A DNA stretch of 57,231 nucleotides from positions 1 to 57,231 of the forward strand of contig JBLIDT010000019.1 of assembly GCA_047632755.1 (NCBI GenBank). Reading direction: 5' to 3'. Positions 44,359-52,275 of this stretch are shown one piece after another (positions within the stretch are counted from its first letter, which is position 1; every line of letters starts with the position of its first letter). Source of the stretch: JAKVAV01 sp047632755. Its GTDB lineage: Bacteria > Bacteroidota > Bacteroidia > Flavobacteriales_D > Cryomorphaceae. Made by a program: the position numbers and the translations under genes. Under the pieces are notes generated by a model. The model did not search any database, was not told where the DNA came from, and saw nothing but the letters and a program-made list of their open reading frames with translations.

Positions 44359-44655
44359 CTATCTATTTAAAAGCGCAATGCACTTATCTATCTCTCGTAC
44401 CAATTCGTTAACCCTGAATTTCATTTCGGCTTTATCTCCCGTACTACTTACGAGAGTTTTGGCCAGTTTAACGCGGTCGTAATTCTTTTCAAGGTTTTGG
44501 CTTTTGGTTTTAGCCTCCTTCAATTCTAACTCCAACTGAATAGCCTTCTCTTTCAATTGGGCATTATCAGCTTCCAATAGATCCTGCTTGGCCTTGATTC
44601 TGACCAGCTTATCCTTGATAGAGCCTAATTTAAGGGAAACTTCACCCTTTTCCAT
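44359..44655 (-). CDS. small coiled-coil protein, possibly ZapB-like
   Basis: The 98-aa protein is almost entirely heptad-repeat helix (about 5-90), rich in Lys, Glu and Leu. Its N-terminus is KGEVSLKLGSIKDKLVRIKAK. No catalytic features are present. Its position just before zapA and its size suggest a division-ring partner, as ZapB is for ZapA in other bacteria; sequence similarity alone is too weak to name it. It is the first gene behind a strong promoter at 44682-44712. Confidence 0.7.
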   Translation of the reverse strand: MEKGEVSLKLGSIKDKLVRIKAKQDLLEADNAQLKEKAIQLELELKEAKTKSQNLEKNYDRVKLAKTLVSSTGDKAEMKFRVNELVREIDKCIALLNR

Positions 44656-44681
44656 GAACCTTAATTAACTTAAACGTTGTA

Positions 44682-44712
44682 CAAATGTAAATTGGTGTAC
44701 AAGATTAACAAA
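44682..44712 (-). promoter_or_regulatory. Bacteroidota promoter of the coiled-coil/zapA/rny operon
   Basis: On the minus strand TTTG (44709-44712) and TACATTTG (44682-44689) are separated by 19 bp, matching the Bacteroidota sigma factor consensus (TTTG / TAnnTTTG) closely. The predicted start of transcription is about 20 nt upstream of the ATG at 44655. Confidence 0.75.
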
Positions 44713-44827
44713 AAGCATTGGTTTTAAAGGGGTCAAATGTTTTCACTTTGCATTGTTTACATTTCCTGTCGGCATGGCTCAGTAATTGTCAATAGCTGTG
44801 CTTATCCTTAGGTCCGCAACTCCATCC

Positions 44828-46531
44828 ATGAGAAACACTTTCATTTTCTTTATTACAGTTCTTTCTTTCAATGCTTTTGGACAAGATAAATTGGCTGATT
44901 TTGCCGCTCCTCTTGAGATTCCCCTTTTCCTTTCGGGAAATTTCGCCGAGCTGCGCAGCAACCATTTTCACACGGGAATCGACATCAAAACTCAGGGTGT
45001 GGAAGGACAAAAAGTATTGGCCGCAGATCAAGGAAAAGTGTCTCGAATCAGTGTGTCTCCCTATGGATACGGCTTGGCGCTTTACATAGAGCATCCAAAT
45101 GGTTATACTACAGTTTATGGCCATCTGCAAAAATTCAATAGTGATATAGCCCGCGCCGTTCGAAAAAAGCAATACGAGGAAGAGTCATTTCGAGTTGATT
45201 TCGCTCCAACCGAAGAATTGCTTGTTGAGAGAGGAGAGCTCATTGCTTTGAGCGGAAATACGGGTGGCTCGGGAGGTCCTCATCTTCATTTTGAAATCAG
45301 AAGAACGGCAGATAGCCATCCCTTAAATCCGTTGAAATTTGGCTTTGACATAAAAGATGACATTCCTCCAAGAATCAGGGGAGTACGTTTTCACCCGATG
45401 AGCGACTCGACCTTGATCAACGGGAAGCACGAAGCCAAAAGCCTCGTGGTGCAGGGATCAGGGGGCAAGTACCATTTAAAAGCAGGAAGTCAAATTGAAG
45501 TATACGGTGCCTTCGGAATATCGATCCATTCCCTTGATTACTTGAATGGGTACCCGAATAAATGTGGACTCTATGAGGTGCATCTTTCGGTAGATGATGA
45601 GACAGTTTGCAGACAGCAATTTGATGAACTCGATTTCGCCACTACCCGACACATCAATGCTTACAAGGCTTACGACGTTTACCGAACGAATAAATGGCAT
45701 TACCACAAGTCATTCATTGAGCCTGGAAATGAATTGAAGATTTACCTGCCAGAAACAAAGGAAATGGGTGTGATCCACTATACAGAAGCGGGATTACACC
45801 AAGCTAGATACATAGTGAAAGATGCTTATGAGAATATCTCAACTTTGAATTTCCCGTTCGAGGTGTTCGATAAGCCAAATGGGGCTCTTCCTGAAGCAAA
45901 GCCTTACGACGCCTATTTCAATTATAATCAGGAAAACACGTTCACGTACCCAGAAGAATTTGAAGTCACCATTCCTAAAGGCGCACTCTACAAGGATCTA
46001 AAGCTCAACTTCGGGAGAGAAATGCAAAAAGAGGACCACCTCTCAGCGCGTTACACCTTACACAATGATATGGTGCCTTTGGACGATTACATCCAGATTG
46101 CCATAAGGGCAGTTGATGTACCCGAGCAAATCCGTGATAAGGTTTTGGCAGCTCAGTATTCTACTGCGGGAGGTGCGTCATACATCACTGGAAAATGGGA
46201 GGAAGATCGTTTTATTTTCAAATCAAAGAGTTTCGGGAAGTTTGCGCTGGTGGCGGATAGTGTGGCACCTGAAATAACTCCTTTAAGTCGCACTTCGGGA
46301 AGTATCACCGACGGCACTGTTCTCAGCTTTCGAATCAAAGACGACCTATCGGGAATAGGAAATTACAATGCTTACCTGAACGGGGAATGGGTGCTAACGG
46401 CTTTTGAACCCAAGTCAAAAGCGATTTCAGTCATCTTTGAAGGAACAAGCCCACTTGCATCGGAAAACGAACTTCGAATTGAAATCACTGATGCGGTCGG
46501 GAATAAGACGGAACGGGTTTATAAATTTTAG
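44828..46531 (+). CDS. secreted M23 family metallopeptidase
   Basis: The 567-aa protein starts at 44828 with a signal peptide (RNTFIFFITVLSFNAFGQ). The LytM/M23 domain is near the N-terminus: NHFHTGIDIK at about residues 44-53 supplies the first zinc ligands, GHLQKFN follows, and GGPHLHFEIRR near 150 supplies the last ligand. Active M23 enzymes cut peptidoglycan cross-bridges. The long C-terminal part (about 200-567) has beta-sandwich-like segments, one close to GIGNYNAYLNGEW, unlike classical LytM. The gene is convergent with the BadF kinase gene, overlapping it by 4 bp. It is divergent from the coiled-coil gene, with a possible -7 region (TCACTTTG) near 44743. Confidence 0.88.
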   Translation: MRNTFIFFITVLSFNAFGQDKLADFAAPLEIPLFLSGNFAELRSNHFHTGIDIKTQGVEGQKVLAADQGKVSRISVSPYGYGLALYIEHPNGYTTVYGHLQKFNSDIARAVRKKQYEEESFRVDFAPTEELLVERGELIALSGNTGGSGGPHLHFEIRRTADSHPLNPLKFGFDIKDDIPPRIRGVRFHPMSDSTLINGKHEAKSLVVQGSGGKYHLKAGSQIEVYGAFGISIHSLDYLNGYPNKCGLYEVHLSVDDETVCRQQFDELDFATTRHINAYKAYDVYRTNKWHYHKSFIEPGNELKIYLPETKEMGVIHYTEAGLHQARYIVKDAYENISTLNFPFEVFDKPNGALPEAKPYDAYFNYNQENTFTYPEEFEVTIPKGALYKDLKLNFGREMQKEDHLSARYTLHNDMVPLDDYIQIAIRAVDVPEQIRDKVLAAQYSTAGGASYITGKWEEDRFIFKSKSFGKFALVADSVAPEITPLSRTSGSITDGTVLSFRIKDDLSGIGNYNAYLNGEWVLTAFEPKSKAISVIFEGTSPLASENELRIEITDAVGNKTERVYKF

Positions 46532-47370
46532 TGCTCCTTGTGGTATTCAAGCAGCCCTTCGATGGGTGCTTTCAATACTCGATCAATGTTGACGTCGTAA
46601 CGCTCAGCCCTCGACCTGAGTTGCTTTTCGAAGTGATGACCCACTGATCCGAGAACTCTCAAATTGTATTTCTTATAGCCTGGATACTGGATAATGTATC
46701 GCTCAAAGAATTTCATAAAGGCATCGTCCACCATCTCGGCGATGTATGGATGATCAATGTTTTCTGATGCGAATCGACTAAAAGAAGCCAAGAATCTATT
46801 CGGATAGGCGTCTTTGTATACCGCGTAAATAATCTGGTCTTTCGTGACCCGATACTTATTCGAAAAAATCTCCTGCATATCATTGGGCATGAGATCATTC
46901 ATAAATTCTCGCACCACTTTTCTACCGATGTGCATGCCGCCCCCTTCGTCTCCTAAAATGTAACCGAAGCCGCCCAAATTCATTTTTATTTTTCCATCAT
47001 CGTAGAGACAGGAGTTCGAGCCAGTACCTAGAATAGCTACCAATCCCGAGCTGGTCTGATAAAGAGCCCTTGCTGCTCCCAAGAGGTCATGCTTAATATA
47101 AACTTTCGCAGATGTGAATATTCGGCGAAAGCCAGTATTCATGATTTCAATACTCTTTTCAGTATTGGAACCAGCACTGTAGAAGTAGACCTCATCGATA
47201 TCGGCGTGAGAATAAGGAGCAAATGAGATTCTGCGGAGGGTTTCCGAGACGCTTTCGTCATTGTGAAAATATGGGTTGATGCCCTCACTTTTGTATTCAA
47301 AGACTTCTCCCGAAGGAGTTATGAGTCTCCAATCCGTCTTGGTAGAGCCGCTGTCTGCTATTAATTTCAT
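46528..47370 (-). CDS. BadF/BadG-type ATPase family kinase, N-acetylglucosamine kinase-like
   Basis: The 280-aa protein has the ASKHA nucleotide-binding motifs: IADSGSTKTDWRL (phosphate 1), AILGTGSNSCLYDDG (phosphate 2) and GGFGYILGDEGGGMHIG. The length and order match the short BadF-type proteins annotated as N-acetylglucosamine kinases in Bacteroidota. The family either phosphorylates HexNAc or serves as an activating ATPase. The first is more likely here because no partner reductase is encoded nearby. A -7 box lies just upstream. Confidence 0.85.
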   Translation of the reverse strand: MKLIADSGSTKTDWRLITPSGEVFEYKSEGINPYFHNDESVSETLRRISFAPYSHADIDEVYFYSAGSNTEKSIEIMNTGFRRIFTSAKVYIKHDLLGAARALYQTSSGLVAILGTGSNSCLYDDGKIKMNLGGFGYILGDEGGGMHIGRKVVREFMNDLMPNDMQEIFSNKYRVTKDQIIYAVYKDAYPNRFLASFSRFASENIDHPYIAEMVDDAFMKFFERYIIQYPGYKKYNLRVLGSVGHHFEKQLRSRAERYDVNIDRVLKAPIEGLLEYHKEH

Positions 47371-47377
47371 ACGGCGG

Positions 47378-47385
47378 CAAATCTA
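47378..47385 (-). promoter_or_regulatory. -7 box TAGATTTG of the BadF-type kinase gene
   Basis: TAGATTTG on the minus strand matches TAnnTTTG and lies 7 bp before the ATG at 47370, predicting a nearly leaderless mRNA. No -33 element is visible. Confidence 0.4.
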
Positions 47386-47410
47386 TGGAATTTAGACAAA
47401 CCCTATTTGG

Positions 47411-47497
47411 AGTCTATCTATAAAGCCCACTATCTTCCTTCCACCATGCCTGTGTCTTGGTCTAGAGAGTTGCTTATCGAACTTTCTAGTACAGACT
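47411..47497 (+). repeat. dispersed palindromic repeat, copy 2
   Basis: This 87-bp element starts with AGTCTATCTATAAAG and ends with CTTTCTAGTACAGACT. The two ends are imperfect inverted repeats (AGTCT, then TCTA.AAAG), and the middle carries CCATGCCTGTGTCTTGGTC. It fills most of the 147-bp gap between the BadF-type gene and the response regulator gene. Confidence 0.8.
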
Positions 47498-47517
47498 ATT
47501 GCGCGGTTGAGTAGCCA

Positions 47518-48201
47518 TTATTTGGAGAAAAGGAACTTATTGACGTTAACCAAATTAGCCTTCACAGCATACATCACAATGGAGGCTGTATTTTTTACGC
47601 CCAACTTCTGCATGATGTTCTTGCGGTGAGTGTTCACGGTGTGCGGACTCAAGAAAAGCTTTTCAGCAATGGTCGTGTTGGTATACCCTTCGGCGATGAG
47701 GGTGATAATTTCTTGCTCGCGCTCCGAAAGCTTTACAGGCTCACAATTAAAGCTTTCGAATTCTTCCGAGTCAGGATCAATATCTACTTGATGAATGGTG
47801 TTCAAGATCTGACCGCAGAAAAATTTGTTGCCATTTGCCGTATCGCGAACAGAAGAAACGATTTCATTCAGGTCGCAATCCTTTTTAACATAGCTCTTCA
47901 CACCAGCTTTCAGCGCATTCACAATAGTCTGACCCTCTTGATCAGGAGTAATGGCCACTACTTGAATATTTGGGTGTTCGCTGAGGATGGCGGGAATGGT
48001 CTCTATACTGAATTGCGGCGCAGTAAAATCGATAAGAAGAATATCTGCATCTACCTCATTCAGTAGTTCTTTGAGTGCTTCCTCACTTTCTGCTTCGCCC
48101 GCAATATGAATGTCTTTCTCTTTTGACAAGACGACACCCAAACCTATTCGAATCAATAGATTACTATCTGCAACAACTACACGTATGTCCTGAAAATTCA
48201 A
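47518..48201 (-). CDS. LuxR/NarL-family response regulator
   Basis: The 227-aa protein has a receiver domain (about 1-120): acidic residue in VVADSN, phospho-acceptor Asp in LLIDFTAP, the switch residue in AITPD and the Lys in YVKKD. A linker of about 30 residues leads to a LuxR HTH (about 160-220: LSEREQEIITLIAEGYTNTTIAEKLFLSPHTVNTHR). Its start is a TTG at 48201. No sensor kinase is encoded nearby, so its signal is unknown. A -7 box lies about 26 bp upstream. Confidence 0.9.
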   Translation of the reverse strand: MNFQDIRVVVADSNLLIRIGLGVVLSKEKDIHIAGEAESEEALKELLNEVDADILLIDFTAPQFSIETIPAILSEHPNIQVVAITPDQEGQTIVNALKAGVKSYVKKDCDLNEIVSSVRDTANGNKFFCGQILNTIHQVDIDPDSEEFESFNCEPVKLSEREQEIITLIAEGYTNTTIAEKLFLSPHTVNTHRKNIMQKLGVKNTASIVMYAVKANLVNVNKFLFSK

Positions 48202-48226
48202 CCTTATTTAGAATATGTCTGAATAA

Positions 48227-48234
48227 CAAAGATA
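48227..48234 (-). promoter_or_regulatory. -7 box TATCTTTG of the response regulator gene
   Basis: TATCTTTG on the minus strand lies about 25 bp before the TTG start at 48201. The same octamer is used before pyrR, the DUF4197 gene and the aminotransferase gene at 31775. Confidence 0.45.
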
Positions 48235-48246
48235 ATGGCTAGGAGT

Positions 48247-49185
48247 TCAGCTTCGGGATTTCTTTTCCACATCTTTTAACGAAATCACCATGCCTTCATC
48301 AGCGAGTTCCACATTGGAGAAAACCTCAATAGCCTCTTCCAGAAATGGTTCCATGTTTTTGTAGCGCGCAGAATAGTGTCCAAGAATTAATTTCTTCGCA
48401 TTGGCTTCTTTTGCAACTCTCGCTGCTTGAGAGGCCGTGCTGTGGAAAGTAGACTCAGCTCTTTCGGCATCTGCTTCTAAGAAAGTGCTTTCATGATAGA
48501 TCAGATCTGCGCCTTGAACAAACTCTGCCGTTTGCTTTTGATAAGCCGTATCAGAACAAAAGGCATAACTCAACGGAGCTTCAGGCTGATGAGTCAATTG
48601 ATCATTCGAAATGACGGTACCATCTTCTAAGACATAATCGCTTCCCGCCTTTATTTGCCTGATCCGTGCCACAGGAATATTGTACTTGTTGATACACGAG
48701 GTTTTGATGTTTCGTGCATGTGGCTTTTCAGCAAAAAGAAACCCGCAACAAGGCACGCGGTGATTTAGTGGAAAAGAAAAAACTTCCAGTTTCTTGGTTT
48801 CAAAAATCAAGGCTTTCTTTTCTGGGTTGAGAATATGCCAGTTGATTTCAAACCTCAGTCGCGAGTGAGAAATCTTGAGCTGGAATTCCACCGCTTCCTT
48901 AAGGCCTTCTTGGCAATACACCGCTAGTGGCTTGCTCCTCCCTAAGAGGTGCAGGGTAGATATCAGTCCAGGCAAGCCAAGGCAGTGATCGCCATGGTTG
49001 TGGGAAATGAAAATGTGATTAATCCTTAAGAATCTAACTTTATAACGCCTGAGCTGCAGCTGAGTTCCTTCTCCGCAGTCTATCAGAAAATAATGGCTAT
49101 TGTGCTCTAGAAATTGAGAAGTAGGCCCATGTCTCAAAGTAGGTGTAGCTGAACCACAACCGAGAATGGTTACTTCATATTTCAT
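48247..49185 (-). CDS. rnz: ribonuclease Z
   Basis: The 312-aa metallo-beta-lactamase-fold protein opens with VTILGCGSATPT and has SHNHGDHCLGLPG (HxHxDH zinc motif), the later AFCSDTAY and YHESTFLEAD, and ILGHYSARYKN. This is the order of tRNase Z, which removes the 3' trailer of tRNA precursors. The short form of about 310 aa is expected in bacteria. It is separated by 51 bp from the STAS-domain gene upstream on the same strand. Confidence 0.95.
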   Translation of the reverse strand: MKYEVTILGCGSATPTLRHGPTSQFLEHNSHYFLIDCGEGTQLQLRRYKVRFLRINHIFISHNHGDHCLGLPGLISTLHLLGRSKPLAVYCQEGLKEAVEFQLKISHSRLRFEINWHILNPEKKALIFETKKLEVFSFPLNHRVPCCGFLFAEKPHARNIKTSCINKYNIPVARIRQIKAGSDYVLEDGTVISNDQLTHQPEAPLSYAFCSDTAYQKQTAEFVQGADLIYHESTFLEADAERAESTFHSTASQAARVAKEANAKKLILGHYSARYKNMEPFLEEAIEVFSNVELADEGMVISLKDVEKKSRS

Positions 49186-49236
49186 GGTAAAAGAAAGTGG
49201 AAAGAGTCAATTTGTTCAAAAACAAAAAACGACTCT

Positions 49237-49629
49237 TTAAGATTTATCGTCTGCCTTAGTTCTCAACTCGCGTTCAATTTCTTCCATCAGCACCACGTCT
49301 ATCGCTTCATCTTTTGTAGGAACGATATCAAAAACGGAGGTCAGCTGAGAAATTGCTACCAATTTCTCTACAGAAGGCTGAAGAGAAGATAGAACAAAGC
49401 TACCATCTGCTTCGTGAGAAAGACGATTTCCAGTAAGAAGGGCGCTAAGACCGCTCGAATCACAGTAACGCGTGTCGGCCATGTCGACAATAATATTCTT
49501 AATACCAGATTTGATCAACATAACCAATTCCGACTTCAACAATGGGGCGTTGATTGATTGTATTTTCTCAGTCTCAGTATACACTATGGCGTACTGATCT
49601 TCTTTCTGAATTCTAAAACCCTTGATCAT
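49237..49629 (-). CDS. STAS-domain protein, anti-sigma-factor antagonist-like
   Basis: The 130-aa protein is a single STAS domain. The phospho-acceptor loop is DMADTRYCDSSGLSALLTG, in which the second Ser before Gly is the usual site in SpoIIAA-type proteins. No anti-sigma kinase or PP2C phosphatase is encoded in the window. The acidic C-terminal tail (EEIERELRTKADDK) is longer than in SpoIIAA. In Bacteroidota this gene is often found next to rnz; a role in partner-switching signalling is inferred. Confidence 0.85.
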   Translation of the reverse strand: MIKGFRIQKEDQYAIVYTETEKIQSINAPLLKSELVMLIKSGIKNIIVDMADTRYCDSSGLSALLTGNRLSHEADGSFVLSSLQPSVEKLVAISQLTSVFDIVPTKDEAIDVVLMEEIERELRTKADDKS

Positions 49630-49648
49630 TATTCGTGATTGCTTTAGC

Positions 49649-49656
49649 CAAATATA
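49649..49656 (-). promoter_or_regulatory. -7 box TATATTTG of the STAS gene
   Basis: TATATTTG on the minus strand lies 19 bp before the ATG at 49629, in the 66-bp gap after pyrB. No matching -33 element is evident. Confidence 0.45.
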
Positions 49657-49695
49657 ATAACCTGATTGAGAATATTCGGAAATTCAGATTAATAC

Positions 49696-50631
49696 TTAAG
49701 CTGGACCAGTAATCTTTCCCGCTAAAAGGTAGAGTACTGCCATTCTGATGGCCACACCATTTTCTACTTGTTGGAGGATAATACTGTTTGGGCTATCGGC
49801 CAAATCACTGCTAATTTCCACACCTCTATTGATTGGGCCAGGGTGCATGAGCACGATGTCTTTATTGATGGAATCGAAGAGATCGCGATCGAGACCATAC
49901 TGCATGGTATACTCGCGAAGGGACGGGAAATAGGCCATGTCTTGACGTTCTAGCTGGATGCGCAGCATATTGGCCACATCACACCATTCGAGGGCTTTCT
50001 TTAGATTGAATTCAACTTTTACCCCTAACGATTCTGCGTACTTGGGCATGAGGGTGCGTGGGCCGCAAACCATCACTTCGGCTCCTAGCTTCTTTAAGCA
50101 GTGAATATTGGAAAGTGCCACACGTGAATGAAGGATATCTCCCACAATCACGACTTTTTTACCTTTTACTTCTCCCAGCTTTTCGCGGATGGAGAAGGCA
50201 TCGAGCAATGCCTGAGTCGGATGTTCGTGGGTTCCATCTCCCGCATTGACCACCTTGGCGTCAATGTGCCTGGAGAGAAAATGTGGCGCTCCCGGGTTGG
50301 GGTGACGCATCACCACCATATCGACCTTCATGGCCAGGATATTATTGACTGTGTCGATGAGTGTCTCTCCTTTCTTGACCGAAGAAGAAGAGGAGGAAAA
50401 GTTGACAACATCGGCCGAAAGGCGTTTCTCAGCCAATTCAAAACTCAGTTTGGTGCGGGTTGAATTCTCAAAGAATACGTTGGCAATGGTAATGTCGCGG
50501 AGTGAAGGAACCTTTTTGATCGGACGATTGATCACGTCTTTAAAGTTGACGGCTGTAGAAAATATCAATTCGATATCGGCGAGCGTGAGCCCTTTGATTC
50601 CTAACAGGTGATCTACGCTTAGGCTACTCAC
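49696..50631 (-). CDS. pyrB: aspartate carbamoyltransferase catalytic subunit
   Basis: The 311-aa protein has the carbamoyl-phosphate motif FFENSTRTKLSFELAEKRL, the HPTQALLDAFSI motif and the aspartate-binding MHPGPINRGVEI. It makes N-carbamoyl-aspartate, the second step of pyrimidine synthesis. It begins 8 bp inside the 3' end of pyrR, so the two are one operon. No pyrI regulatory subunit was seen. Confidence 0.96.
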   Translation of the reverse strand: MSSLSVDHLLGIKGLTLADIELIFSTAVNFKDVINRPIKKVPSLRDITIANVFFENSTRTKLSFELAEKRLSADVVNFSSSSSSVKKGETLIDTVNNILAMKVDMVVMRHPNPGAPHFLSRHIDAKVVNAGDGTHEHPTQALLDAFSIREKLGEVKGKKVVIVGDILHSRVALSNIHCLKKLGAEVMVCGPRTLMPKYAESLGVKVEFNLKKALEWCDVANMLRIQLERQDMAYFPSLREYTMQYGLDRDLFDSINKDIVLMHPGPINRGVEISSDLADSPNSIILQQVENGVAIRMAVLYLLAGKITGPA

Positions 50632-51172
50632 TTTTGGTCGATAAGAGGGTTACACGATCGGCTCCTTCGGTTTCTACCCATTCCACTTCTACGCGCTCGC
50701 TAGCGATGCTGTCAACAGTGCGACCGGTATAGTTTGGCTGAACGGGTAAATGGCGGCTGAATCGGCGATCGATCAATACCATTAACTCCACTGTGCTCGG
50801 TCGGCCAAATGCCAAGAGAGCGTCTAGTCCAGCTCTGATCGTCCTTCCCGTAAAAAGCACATCATCGACCAGTACCACTTTAAGATCTTCTACCGTAAAA
50901 TCCATTCGGGTATCGCTAGGAGTGGGCGGAATGCTTTTTCGACGGAAGTCGTCGCGGTGAAAGGTGATGTCCATATCCCCGTGGCGAATATTTTCAACTC
51001 CGGTGATCTCTTCCAACCGCTTTACGATTCGGTTTGCCAAATAAATACCTCTAGGCTGAAGACCAACAATGGCAGATTGACTGAAATCGCCGTGCTTCTC
51101 TACCAATTCATGGCATAGGCGTGTGATGGTAATCGATAGCTGATCGCTATTTAGGAGCTCAACGGGATTCAC
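50624..51172 (-). CDS. pyrR: bifunctional pyr regulator / uracil phosphoribosyltransferase
   Basis: The 182-aa protein aligns with PyrR from its first residues (VELLNSDQLSITITRLCHE). It has AIVGLQPRGIYLANRI and the PRPP loop VVLVDDVLFTGRTIRAG. PyrR binds UMP and pyr mRNA, or acts as an uracil phosphoribosyltransferase. The GTG at 51172 was chosen: a TTG at 51181 lies inside the -7 box and only 9 nt upstream. No attenuator hairpin is visible in the short upstream region, so control may differ from Bacillus. Confidence 0.93.
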   Translation of the reverse strand: MNPVELLNSDQLSITITRLCHELVEKHGDFSQSAIVGLQPRGIYLANRIVKRLEEITGVENIRHGDMDITFHRDDFRRKSIPPTPSDTRMDFTVEDLKVVLVDDVLFTGRTIRAGLDALLAFGRPSTVELMVLIDRRFSRHLPVQPNYTGRTVDSIASERVEVEWVETEGADRVTLLSTKSE

Positions 51173-51178
51173 TGCGGG

Positions 51179-51186
51179 CAAAGATA
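51179..51186 (-). promoter_or_regulatory. -7 box TATCTTTG of pyrR-pyrB
   Basis: TATCTTTG on the minus strand lies only 6 bp before the GTG at 51172, so the mRNA would start at or within a few bases of the start codon. The spacer upstream shows no clear -33 TTTG. Confidence 0.5.
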
Positions 51187-51305
51187 AATTTTCGAAGCTG
51201 AATTGACCACTATTTATTTTCCTTTGTAGAAATGGAGCGTTCGTTTCAAATTCAAAGGAATCAAAACACGTTGTTAATCTTCAACAAACTTTCCCCAGCT
51301 CAAAA

Positions 51306-52265
51306 CTAGCGACTAAAATCAGCAATAATCAAATCGGCCAGTTCCTCGCCTATTCGATCTTGAGCTTCTGCCGTTGCCGCACCAATGTGCGGAGTCAAGG
51401 CAATTTTATCAGCTTTCATGAGATCTTCTCTCGGTGTAGGCTCATTCTCAAATACGTCTAATGCAGCGCCTGCTATATGACCGCTTTCGAGTGCCTTAAG
51501 GAGTGCGTCTTCATCAATTACACCACCGCGGGCAGCATTAACGAGAACGGCACCACGTGAAATCATTGATAATTCCTTGTGACCAAAGACGGCAGATCCA
51601 TCCGCTTGTTTAGGAATGTGAAGTGAGATGGCTTGGCTCGATCTGAGCAAGGTTTCCATATCCACCTTCTCTACATTTACCTCTACATCTCCGTGGCCTT
51701 CGATGTGCACGTGTACTTTGGTGTCTACATCAAATACGTCCGTGCAAATCACTTTCATCCCAGCACCTAGCGCATAACTGGCCAAAGACTTTCCGATACG
51801 GCCAAAACCAACGATACCCAAAGTCTTTCCGCGAAGCTCAAAACCTTTTGCGTACTTCTTTTTCAATGTCTTAAACTCAGTAGCTCCGTGCCTGGGCATT
51901 TCCCTATTGGCATCGTAAGTGGAACGAGCCAAGCTGAAAAGCTGCCCCATCACCAACTCAGCAACCGACTGCGAGCTGCTGGCAGGAGTATTGGAAACCG
52001 TCTTGCCTTTTTCACGGGCATAAGCCACATCGATATTGTCCATCCCTACTCCACCTCGACCGATGAATCTTAATCCTAGACAACCATCGATGATGTCTTT
52101 TCGAACGGTAGTAGCGCTTCTCACGAGCAGAGCCTTTACATCGTTTGAATTGATGTAGTCCACAAGCTTATCTTGATCTACTGTATCGGTAATTACTTTA
52201 AATCCTGCTGCTTCTAGCTTGGTTTTTCCCGATGGAGAAATTCCGTCATTCGCGAGTACGTTCAT
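51306..52265 (-). CDS. serA: D-3-phosphoglycerate dehydrogenase-like 2-hydroxyacid dehydrogenase
   Basis: The 319-aa protein has the 2-hydroxyacid dehydrogenase pattern: VRSATTVRKDIIDG, GRGGVGMDNIDV, the Rossmann motif GIVGFGRIGKSLASYA, the Arg and Glu of the active site in NAARGGVIDEDALLKAL and ENEPTPREDL, and the His in LTPHIGAATAEAQ. It lies directly downstream of serC (11 bp) in the same operon, so 3-phosphoglycerate is its likely substrate. It is the short form without the C-terminal ACT domain used for serine feedback. Confidence 0.93.
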   Translation of the reverse strand: MNVLANDGISPSGKTKLEAAGFKVITDTVDQDKLVDYINSNDVKALLVRSATTVRKDIIDGCLGLRFIGRGGVGMDNIDVAYAREKGKTVSNTPASSSQSVAELVMGQLFSLARSTYDANREMPRHGATEFKTLKKKYAKGFELRGKTLGIVGFGRIGKSLASYALGAGMKVICTDVFDVDTKVHVHIEGHGDVEVNVEKVDMETLLRSSQAISLHIPKQADGSAVFGHKELSMISRGAVLVNAARGGVIDEDALLKALESGHIAGAALDVFENEPTPREDLMKADKIALTPHIGAATAEAQDRIGEELADLIIADFSR

Positions 52266-52275
52266 CTGTTTTGGT

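Noticed and set aside
49202..49240. Inverted repeat AAAGAGTC/GACTCTTT after the STAS gene as a terminator
   Set aside because: The 22-base loop is long and neither side is followed by a T run.
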